This document shows, in pieces, positions 18,935-25,607 of a stretch of 63,138 bases of DNA. The position numbers were made by a program, and so were the translations under genes. Each line of letters opens with the position of its first letter. Within the stretch, counting starts at the first letter, position 1. Below the pieces are notes generated by a model. That model saw only the letters and a list, made by a program, of their open reading frames with translations, did no database searches and had not been told where the DNA came from. Source of the stretch: Flavobacteriaceae bacterium (lineage in GTDB: Bacteria; Bacteroidota; Bacteroidia; Flavobacteriales; Flavobacteriaceae); NCBI GenBank assembly GCA_024638225.1, contig JAHEKR010000065.1, positions 33,906 to 97,043 of the forward strand. Reading direction: 5' to 3'.

Positions 18935-19642
18935 TTACAAATTTACTAGAGTTCCAATCGATTCTCCTTTGATTACTTTTTTTAGATTTCCCGGGATATT
19001 CATGTCAAACACGATAATGGGAAGCTCGTTTTCTTGACTGAGCGTAAAGGCGGTCATGTCCATGACCTTGAGTCCTTTGCTTAGCACATCTTTAAAGCTT
19101 ATGTTGTCAAACTTTTGCGCTGACTTATCTTTTTCTGGATCGGCGGTATAGATTCCATCTACACGCGTTCCTTTTAGAATGACATCGGCACTGACCTCAA
19201 TGGCACGTAAAACGGCCGCCGAGTCTGTAGTGAAAAATGGATTTCCAGTGCCTGCACCAAAGATGACGACACGTCCCTTTTCTAGGTGGCGGACAGCTCT
19301 TCTTTTGATATAGGGCTCTGCAATGGCCTCAATCTTTAGGGCTGTTTGCAAGCGTGTAGGTACATCAGCATCTTCCAATGCACTTTGCAAGGCCATCCCG
19401 TTAATACAGGTGGCAAGCATGCCCATATAATCGCCTTGTACACGATCCATACCATTGCTAGCAGCAGCAACACCGCGGAAAATATTTCCTCCACCAATGA
19501 CGATGGCTACTTCAACACCCATCGAAACAATTTCTTTGATGTCTTGGGCATATTCAGACAAACGTTTGGGGTCTATGCCATGGGTTCGGTCGCCCATGAG
19601 TGCCTCTCCGCTTAGCTTAAGTAGTATTCGTTTGTATTGCAT
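18935..19642 (-). CDS. pyrH: Uridylate kinase
   Basis: 235 residues of the amino-acid-kinase fold. It phosphorylates UMP to UDP. Seen are [13 protein letters not shown] at the N-terminus, [26 protein letters not shown] and [11 protein letters not shown]. It leads the pyrH-frr pair. Confidence 0.98.
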   Translation of the reverse strand: MQYKRILLKLSGEALMGDRTHGIDPKRLSEYAQDIKEIVSMGVEVAIVIGGGNIFRGVAAASNGMDRVQGDYMGMLATCINGMALQSALEDADVPTRLQTALKIEAIAEPYIKRRAVRHLEKGRVVIFGAGTGNPFFTTDSAAVLRAIEVSADVILKGTRVDGIYTADPEKDKSAQKFDNISFKDVLSKGLKVMDMTAFTLSQENELPIIVFDMNIPGNLKKVIKGESIGTLVNL

Positions 19643-19656
19643 GGAGTGATTTTATG

Positions 19657-19664
19657 CAAATATA
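19657..19664 (-). promoter_or_regulatory. -7 promoter box of pyrH-frr
   Basis: Minus-strand TATATTTG ends 14 bases before the pyrH ATG and matches TAnnTTTG. No clear -33 element. Confidence 0.5.
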
Positions 19665-19693
19665 ATAAGTTCGTGGCGATAGTTGTGCCCTTG

Positions 19694-21115
19694 CTAGTTT
19701 ATGGGAAGCCCTGGCATGACTTCTCGAACAGCATCTAGCGAATAGTAGTCCGTAGGGAGTACTTGGTGTACCAGCGTAAAGTCATCAAATTCCTTCTTGG
19801 AAATATTCCTAAATGAATTGAAATAGATGTTTAGTACCTCAACGTTTTTCATTTGAAGGTTAATATCCATAGACAGCACATTTTGCCTGTTGCGTCCTTT
19901 CACAACTTTGTTTTTTTCAATAATTTTTATAGGTCTTTTCAGCCCAAACTTTGATTCTTTTTCCTCTGCTATTTGGTATAGCGTGTATTTATTTATTTGG
20001 TTTTTGATAAATACATAGGTTCGGTTGTTTAGTTTTTCTTCATAAAACAAGCCAAATAATTTTATCCTGTTTAGGTGTCGATTATTGTAATAAGCAATCT
20101 TGTGCACGCCAAAATCATCCACATCAACAAGCAGGTAACCGCTAAAATCCTTTTTCCTTTTGGAGCTAAATCGCAGCTTATATACGGGAGCACCAAGGTC
20201 GTAGAGAATACCTTCGTTGGAGAATGAATACTTACTTGGTTTTTCCAGAAAGGGCAGTGCCCAATTTTTTTCGTGAAATAGTTTTTTGTTTACCAGTTGT
20301 TGCAGCCTGCCGAGTTGTCTTTTGGCGTAATCTTTCGGCTTAATTTTGACACTGTCTTGGGCTACAGTATCCGCTTCCTCTGAGTTGTTGTCTATCTTTT
20401 GAGAAAAGAACAGCCCCGATTTGACTTTAAAATAGGAGTTTTTCTTCACTCGTTTATCCAGTATTTCTTGGATGCTTTCTTCCATGGAGGAATAGGTCTG
20501 TTCGTTCAATGAGTCTATAAGGTTTGCGGCTTGCATCACTTCAAGCTTATGGTTTTTTAGCCCTCCGCTATCGCGTAGCCACTTACTTTTTGTATAGTAC
20601 ACATACTGTTCCATTTCGGGCATTTTTTGAAGCATTTCATCCGTAAAGGATTGGTCGAGCTCCTCAATGGTCGATTTTTTAATGTCGATATCCATTTTTT
20701 GGGTTTCGTTGTAACTTTTGCGTTCTACAAACACTTCACTAGAAGAAAGTCCAAAGTCCATATTTTGGGCTGTGTTTTGCAACACTCGCTCCATGATTTC
20801 GTCGGCACTTAGTGTTCTATTGGAGACGACCACCGCTGAAAGGGCTACGGCTTTGGGGCTGAGGTAGATGCTGTCCTGCAGTTGGGATTTGGCTATTTTT
20901 CTACTGGCATAGCCCACACACGATAGCGAAAGCGAATCTGCCGGGTCTTGCGGATTCCAATAAAATACACCTGCCTCGCTTCCGATTACGCCTTTGGTGC
21001 CATCATATACATGAACAAAGGGGATGGATTTTTGGGTAAGGCTATCCAGAACTGTAATCTGTTGCGCAAAGCTAACAAAAAAGCTAAAAAACAACAGTAA
21101 AGTGTACTTTTTCAC
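19694..21115 (-). CDS. Secreted protein with carboxypeptidase-regulatory-like domain
   Basis: 473 residues. The start is a GTG giving a signal peptide read as MKKYTLLLFFSFFVSFAQ; an upstream in-frame GTG at 21133 gives a less typical N-terminus. After cleavage, residues about 20-95 resemble the CarboxypepD_reg-like/CNA-B-type domain seen at the start of many Bacteroidota outer-membrane proteins (LTQKSIPFVHVYD, LSCVGYASRKI, LSAVVVSNR). The rest resembles the middle of DUF5686-type proteins, but I see no long C-terminal barrel. Function unknown. It lies alone between pyrH and tsf. Confidence 0.8.
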   Translation of the reverse strand: MKKYTLLLFFSFFVSFAQQITVLDSLTQKSIPFVHVYDGTKGVIGSEAGVFYWNPQDPADSLSLSCVGYASRKIAKSQLQDSIYLSPKAVALSAVVVSNRTLSADEIMERVLQNTAQNMDFGLSSSEVFVERKSYNETQKMDIDIKKSTIEELDQSFTDEMLQKMPEMEQYVYYTKSKWLRDSGGLKNHKLEVMQAANLIDSLNEQTYSSMEESIQEILDKRVKKNSYFKVKSGLFFSQKIDNNSEEADTVAQDSVKIKPKDYAKRQLGRLQQLVNKKLFHEKNWALPFLEKPSKYSFSNEGILYDLGAPVYKLRFSSKRKKDFSGYLLVDVDDFGVHKIAYYNNRHLNRIKLFGLFYEEKLNNRTYVFIKNQINKYTLYQIAEEKESKFGLKRPIKIIEKNKVVKGRNRQNVLSMDINLQMKNVEVLNIYFNSFRNISKKEFDDFTLVHQVLPTDYYSLDAVREVMPGLPIN

Positions 21116-21311
21116 TTGATGCGCAATTACCACTAGCCAAGATAAAAAAAAGACCCCACTTATTTATACAGATGTTGTAGAAAATGAATTATACTATCAT
21201 ATTTAGCTAATATGATTAGAGGTATAATAACGATTAGAAAGATGTATTTTTTTTCATTGGCCTAAAATTATATTTTTTTTAAAACAAGAATATCTCTAAG
21301 CACTACTATTT

Positions 21312-21431
21312 TCACAATTCATTACTTACATAAGGCGTTAGCATCCCGGAGATGAAATGGAAGCTCAGTTCTAAAATAAACAGCACTAGAATAAAAAAGA
21401 ATAAAAGCCAAATCAGCTTGTTTTTATACAT
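21312..21431 (-). CDS. Possible 39-residue membrane peptide
   Basis: A short frame with ATG complement at 21429-21431 and TGA complement at 21312-21314. It reads MYKNKLIWLLFFFILVL, followed by a second hydrophobic part and a short polar tail ending SNEL. A basic start with one hydrophobic helix suits a small inner-membrane protein. There is no homology evidence and the region is AT-rich, so it may be chance. Confidence 0.3.
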   Translation of the reverse strand: MYKNKLIWLLFFFILVLFILELSFHFISGMLTPYVSNEL

Positions 21432-21459
21432 ACGAATAAGTTTACATGGCACATTCGAC

Positions 21460-21639
21460 TCACTTTTTTTTCCTTAATATTTGAATTCCTATATCCATCA
21501 CGAGCACATAAACTAGTGACGTATATAATAGTTGTTTTCTAAATGGAAACTCCACATGGGTAATGCTGGCAATAAATACCAACAATACGGTGACATCTAC
21601 GATATAATTTAGTATTCTAAAGATATTTTTTGCAGACAT
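21460..21639 (-). CDS. Possible small membrane protein
   Basis: 59 residues from MSAKNIFRILNYIVDVTVLL. It has two hydrophobic segments (IVDVTVLLVFIASI and LLYTSLVYVLVMDIGIQIL) and a basic C-terminus RKKK, which suits an inner-membrane protein. The frame is open 17 more codons upstream into the tsf terminator, so the ATG at 21639 is preferred. Family unknown. Confidence 0.45.
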   Translation of the reverse strand: MSAKNIFRILNYIVDVTVLLVFIASITHVEFPFRKQLLYTSLVYVLVMDIGIQILRKKK

Positions 21640-21681
21640 AGACTTGGGGATCTTATTCCTTTCAAAAATAATAAAAATGAG

Positions 21682-21717
21682 AAAAAACAAAAAAGACCGC
21701 CTTATTGGCGGGGTCTT
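21682..21717 (-). terminator. Intrinsic terminator after tsf
   Basis: On the minus strand a GC-rich stem (AAGACC and GCC pairing with GGC and GGTCTT, with a two-base bulge and an AATAA loop) is followed by a T-rich run. It lies 28 bases past the tsf stop. Confidence 0.8.
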
Positions 21718-21744
21718 GCTCTATTTTTTAACAAAGGTTTAGGA

Positions 21745-22572
21745 CTAGCCTAGTGCCAGACGCTTAAAGCCCGTAACGCTTAGGTCTGTGTGAACCGAGC
21801 TTACATAAGCCGAAACACTTTGCTTACTATCTTTGATAAAGTCTTGGTTAACCAAGGTGTTGTCTTTAAAAAATCGCTTGATTTTTCCTTTGGCAATATT
21901 ATCGAGCATAGCTTCAGGCTTGCCTTCGGCACGTAGTTGATCTTTAGCAATTTCGATTTCCTTTTCGATAACCGCAGCATCAACGCCATCTTCGTTAAGC
22001 GCAATAGGGTTCATCGCAGCGGCTTGCATGGCCACATTTTTCGCAGCTTCTGCAGCACCCTCTACAGCAGCAGAAAGACTAACAAGTGTGGCAATCTTAT
22101 TTCCAGCGTGAATGTACAACCCCACAAAAGGAGCTTCCAAACGTTCAAAGCCACCGATTTCAATCTTTTCACCAATAACACCTGTTTGTTCCGTTAGTTT
22201 GTCCGCAACACTAAGATTACCCTCAAAACTAGCGCCCAAAAAGGCATCTTTCGAATCGTGCTCCAGTGCAATATCCGCCAATTTATTCGCTAACTCTAGG
22301 TAGCTATCGTTTTTGGCAACAAAGTCTGTTTCGCAGTTAATCGACACGACAACACCTACGGTTGCATCGCCGTTTACACGTGCGATTACAGCACCTTCAG
22401 AGGAATCACGGTCGGCGCGGTTTGCAGCAACCTTTTGCCCTTTTTTACGAAGTAATTCAATGGCAGCTTCGAAGTCTCCTCCAGATTCTACCAAGGCTTT
22501 TTTACAGTCCATCATGCCTGCACCAGTTGTTTTGCGCAGTTTGTTTACTTCAGCAGCAGTAATTTTTGACAT
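21745..22572 (-). CDS. tsf: Elongation factor Ts
   Basis: 275 residues. It recycles EF-Tu-GDP. The N-terminal UBA-like domain has VNKLRKTTGAGMMDCKKAL and the core has INCETDFVAKND, both invariant family motifs. It starts 12 bases after rpsB, the conserved rpsB-tsf pairing, and is followed by a terminator. Confidence 0.98.
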   Translation of the reverse strand: MSKITAAEVNKLRKTTGAGMMDCKKALVESGGDFEAAIELLRKKGQKVAANRADRDSSEGAVIARVNGDATVGVVVSINCETDFVAKNDSYLELANKLADIALEHDSKDAFLGASFEGNLSVADKLTEQTGVIGEKIEIGGFERLEAPFVGLYIHAGNKIATLVSLSAAVEGAAEAAKNVAMQAAAMNPIALNEDGVDAAVIEKEIEIAKDQLRAEGKPEAMLDNIAKGKIKRFFKDNTLVNQDFIKDSKQSVSAYVSSVHTDLSVTGFKRLALG

Positions 22573-22584
22573 AGTGTATTTTAT

Positions 22585-23619
22585 TTAGTTGTCTTCTTCA
22601 GTTGGTTCTTCCGTTTCTACTTCAGGCGCACTTGCTTTTTTCGCTTTTGGTGCAGCTTTCTTTGTTGTTTTAGCGGCTGTTTTTTTCGCTTTTGGCGCAG
22701 CTTTCTTTTTCGCTTTGGTGGTTTTCTTAGCCTCGGAAGGTTTATCTTCCTCAGTAGGCTCAGCTTTAGCTTCTTCAACAGGTGCAGCTTCGGCAGGTTT
22801 ATCTGCTTCAGTAGGCTCAGCTTCGGCTTTGACAGGCTCAGCTTCTACTTTGGCTTCTTCAACTGGCTTTTCGGCAGTTGGCGTCACCACTTCACCTTCA
22901 CTGGCTGCAGCTTCGGCCTCGGCTTTGTCTTTTTGACGTTCTTGTAGTCCTTCAGCAACAGCGTCAGTAACAAGTGTCATGATTTTTTCAATCGATTTAG
23001 ATGCATCGTCATTCGATGGAATGATGTAGTCCACCTCGCGCGGGTCTGCATTGGTATCTACCATTGCAAAAATCGGGATATTTAATTTTTGTGCTTCTTT
23101 AACGGCGATATGCTCGCGACGAGTGTCGACAATAAACAAAGCGCCAGGAAGACGCGTCATATCTGAGATGGAACCTAAGTTTTTCTCTAACTTGGCACGT
23201 AAACGGTCTACTTGTAGTTTTTCCTTTTTAGAAAGCGTTTCAAAAGTACCGTCAGCTTTCATTTTATCAATGGCTGCCATTTTCTTTACCGCCTTACGGA
23301 TGGTAACAAAGTTGGTCAGCATACCACCAGGCCAGCGTTCAGTGATGTATGGCATGTTTACGTTGGCTACTTTTTCAGAAACGATATCCTTTGCTTGTTT
23401 CTTGGTAGCAACAAATAAGATTTTACGTCCAGACGCAGCAATTTTTCTAAGCGCTTCGTTGGCTTCTTCTATTTTGGCAACCGATTTGTACAGGTTGATG
23501 ATGTGAATCCCGTTGCGTTCCATATAGATATATGGCGCCATATTTGGATTCCACTTGCGGGTAAGGTGACCAAAATGCACTCCGGCATCGAGTAGGTCTT
23601 TGACTTCTATTTTAGACAT
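22585..23619 (-). CDS. rpsB: Small ribosomal subunit protein S2 with long charged C-terminal extension
   Basis: 344 residues, about 100 more than typical S2. Residues 1 to about 230 are standard: LLDAGVHFGHLTRKWNPNM, ATKKQAKDIV, ERWPGGMLTNF, DTRREHIAVKEA and the C-terminal helix. From about 231 the tail is low complexity: an acidic Ala/Glu/Pro part (231-295) with two copies of a motif like AEPTEADKPAEA, a Lys/Ala-rich part (298-329) with two copies of KKAAPKAKK, as in histone H1-like proteins, and an acidic end. The frame is intact and runs up to the tsf spacing. Confidence 0.96.
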   Translation of the reverse strand: MSKIEVKDLLDAGVHFGHLTRKWNPNMAPYIYMERNGIHIINLYKSVAKIEEANEALRKIAASGRKILFVATKKQAKDIVSEKVANVNMPYITERWPGGMLTNFVTIRKAVKKMAAIDKMKADGTFETLSKKEKLQVDRLRAKLEKNLGSISDMTRLPGALFIVDTRREHIAVKEAQKLNIPIFAMVDTNADPREVDYIIPSNDDASKSIEKIMTLVTDAVAEGLQERQKDKAEAEAAASEGEVVTPTAEKPVEEAKVEAEPVKAEAEPTEADKPAEAAPVEEAKAEPTEEDKPSEAKKTTKAKKKAAPKAKKTAAKTTKKAAPKAKKASAPEVETEEPTEEDN

Positions 23620-23736
23620 TGTTGTAATAGTTTACGTTCCCTGATTAGCAATATCCAAGTGGCGATTTTCGGCCTTGGCTATTTAGATGCTAAACTAATG
23701 GCAACAAATTAATAATGGTATTTAAATGAACTTGAT

Positions 23737-23752
23737 GTTGCGCAAGCGCAAC
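23737..23752. other. Hairpin after rpsI
   Basis: GTTGCGC and GCGCAAC flank two bases, giving a perfect 7-bp stem eight bases past the rpsI stop. It has no T-run, so it may pause or protect the rplM-rpsI message rather than act as a standard terminator. Confidence 0.35.
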
Positions 23753-23759
23753 GTTGAGG

Positions 23760-24146
23760 TTAACGTTTCGAGAATTGGAATTTTTTTCTTGCCTTCTTTT
23801 GGCCAAACTTTTTGCGCTCCACCATTCTGGGATCACGCGTGAGTAGTCCTTCGGGCTTTAGTACGGTGCGGAACTCTTCGTCTATGGCACAAAGTGCTCT
23901 AGAAATAGCAAGGCGTACCGCCTCAGCTTGTCCGTTGGGTCCTCCACCAACCACAGAAGCTGTCAAATCGTATTGACCAGCAGTCTCTGTTAAGGCAAAG
24001 GGTTGATTTACTTTGTATTGTAAGGTAGCGGGAGCAAAATACACGTCCAAGGGTTTTTTATTTACCGTGATGGCACCTTTCCCTTTAGAAAGATAAACAC
24101 GTGCGATGGCAGTTTTGCGACGCCCAATTTTGTGAATGGTTTCCAT
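23760..24146 (-). CDS. rpsI: Small ribosomal subunit protein S9
   Basis: 128 residues. Starts METIHKIGRRKTAIARVYL and has GGGPNGQAEAVRLAISRAL, then the basic tail that reaches the decoding centre (ending QFSKR; the terminal Lys-Arg is conserved). It starts one base after rplM. Confidence 0.98.
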   Translation of the reverse strand: METIHKIGRRKTAIARVYLSKGKGAITVNKKPLDVYFAPATLQYKVNQPFALTETAGQYDLTASVVGGGPNGQAEAVRLAISRALCAIDEEFRTVLKPEGLLTRDPRMVERKKFGQKKARKKFQFSKR

Positions 24147-24147
24147 A

Positions 24148-24603
24148 TTAGCTTAGCTCGTTAATATTTAATACTGTTGGCTGTTGTCCTCCGTGGTTGT
24201 GTGCATCACCAGCGATCACATATAAGTTACGGAACAATTCAGCACCTAATTTATTTTTTGGGAGCATACCTTTGATTGCCTTTTCGACAACGCGTGTTGG
24301 GTCTTTTTCAAACAATTCTGTAGCCGTAAGCGAACGCTGACCACCTGGATAACCCGTATGTCGGATATAGGATTTCTCGGTCCATTTGTTGCCCGTTAGC
24401 TTGATTTTTTCTGCATTGATGACAATGACATTGTCGCCGCAGTCCACGTGAGGCGTGAAGCTTGGCTTGTATTTGCCACGCAATAGCTTGGCTACTTTTG
24501 ACGAAAAGCGACCTAGAATCTGGTCGGCAGCATCAACCACAACCCACTGTTTATCAGCGTTTTGCTTGTTGATGGATACGGTTTTATAACTTAATGAGTC
24601 CAC
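24148..24603 (-). CDS. rplM: Large ribosomal subunit protein L13
   Basis: 151 residues if translation starts at the GTG at 24603 (read MDSLSYKTVSINKQ), which matches Bacteroidota L13 length and N-terminus. The frame is open another 46 codons upstream, but that part is outside the family and spans the promoter. Conserved stretches are DQILGRFSSKVAKLLRGK, PHVDCGDNVIVINA, HTGYPGGQ and GMLPKNKLG. It leads the rplM-rpsI operon. Confidence 0.96.
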   Translation of the reverse strand: MDSLSYKTVSINKQNADKQWVVVDAADQILGRFSSKVAKLLRGKYKPSFTPHVDCGDNVIVINAEKIKLTGNKWTEKSYIRHTGYPGGQRSLTATELFEKDPTRVVEKAIKGMLPKNKLGAELFRNLYVIAGDAHNHGGQQPTVLNINELS

Positions 24604-24659
24604 AGGATATGTTTTTGCTCGTTTCCGACAAACAGAATTCACCCCTGTTTGGCGGGCTG

Positions 24660-24690
24660 CAAATGTACAAACTATCCCCAATAATGCAAA
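24660..24690 (-). promoter_or_regulatory. rplM-rpsI promoter
   Basis: Minus-strand TTTG (24687-24690), then 19 bases, then TACATTTG (24660-24667). This is a full match to the Bacteroidota TTTG-N19-TAnnTTTG consensus. The expected leader is about 50 bases. Confidence 0.8.
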
Positions 24691-24790
24691 CCCTATTTTT
24701 GGATTTGTTTTTTGGGGATAGTGCACAAAAAAAAGCCACATGTCATTTCTGTGCTAAGCAACCATAACAAGCGCCCTGTTGTACTCATAA

Positions 24791-25378
24791 CTAGAAAGTT
24801 ACCCCAATGCTAATGCCAATATGTAACTTTTCTCTTAGCAATACAGGTGTTTCAATACCAACATACTCTAGTAGTGGTTTACTTCCATTCATATAATAAT
24901 TATTTAGCTCTCCAAAAAGATTTAATGACAGCATATAGGCCTCCCCTCTCATAACAGGAAAAGCTAATCCGTACCTTATGTGTGGTCCTGCTTTAAACTT
25001 TTCATAGTTTAAAGAAAAATTATTTGAAAACTGTAAATAGGTAAAAGCATTATTTTTATCAGTAAAATGAAGTTGAAACCTTGCTCCTAATCGCAACATG
25101 GAAAGTTTGTGTGTAGATTGATAATTAAACCCACCCACAGGACCAATGCTTAGGGTATTTGTTATAAAGTATCCGTGGTATCCCTGAACACCAAAGGAGT
25201 TTAGTAAAAACCCAGAGTCCTCTAAATCTTCAAATCTAAATTTATGAGGTGCATATTGATATTCATATACCCAATCGCTTGGGAAACCAAAATCAAGTTC
25301 TAAAGAGGTTTTCCATTTATCTTGTGCAATTCCTAAACTAGAAATCGCTAAAATGGCAAATATTAATAAACGTTTCAT
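24791..25378 (-). CDS. Predicted outer-membrane beta-barrel protein
   Basis: 195 residues with signal peptide MKRLLIFAILAISSLGIAQ. The mature part is rich in aromatic residues and glycine in alternating patterns (GYFITNTLSIGPVGGFNYQ, LRLGARFQLHF, GPHIRYGLAFP) and ends LHIGISIGVTF, which suits an eight-strand barrel with a C-terminal Phe. Function unknown. It is a single gene between polA and rplM. Confidence 0.75.
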   Translation of the reverse strand: MKRLLIFAILAISSLGIAQDKWKTSLELDFGFPSDWVYEYQYAPHKFRFEDLEDSGFLLNSFGVQGYHGYFITNTLSIGPVGGFNYQSTHKLSMLRLGARFQLHFTDKNNAFTYLQFSNNFSLNYEKFKAGPHIRYGLAFPVMRGEAYMLSLNLFGELNNYYMNGSKPLLEYVGIETPVLLREKLHIGISIGVTF

Positions 25379-25607
25379 AATATTATTTTTTATGTTCTCT
25401 TATCATTCTATTTCCTTTCCAAGTACTACCGCGTCTTGCTATAGTACACGCGCAGACCAATGGGCTTTGTTATGGATAACGAGTTCGTTTAAGTTCAAAA
25501 AAAGCAAACAGAACTATTGATATCATGTAGATATCCAAAATGTATTTTGAAGAGTTAAAAATTTGGTACTTATCTTTAAAGGAAAAGACAATCAAATATA
25601 AAAAAAA
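25379..25607. other. Intergenic gap with a GC-richer patch
   Basis: No gene seen. A patch at 25421-25480 is richer in G and C than its AT-rich flanks and holds interleaved inverted repeats: GTACTA (25423-25428) with TAGTAC (25442-25447), and CGCGT (25430-25434) with ACGCG (25448-25452). It could be an old mobile-element scrap or a regulatory RNA; I cannot name it. Confidence 0.3.

Larger units (their letters stand above)
21116..21744. other. AT-rich gap between the secreted-protein gene and tsf
   Basis: This stretch of 629 bases holds the tsf terminator and two short minus-strand frames for membrane peptides, listed separately. The part from 21134 to 21311 is very AT-rich and I see no gene in it. 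Confidence 0.6.

Noticed and set aside
22589-22936. Plus-strand frame of 115 codons opposite the rpsB tail
   Set aside because: It is the complement of low-complexity Ala/Lys/Glu codons, which gives long Ala/Phe/Ser-rich antisense frames by composition alone.
24604-24741. Upstream extension of rplM by 46 codons
   Set aside because: The extension is absent from the L13 family and contains the full promoter match at 24660-24690.
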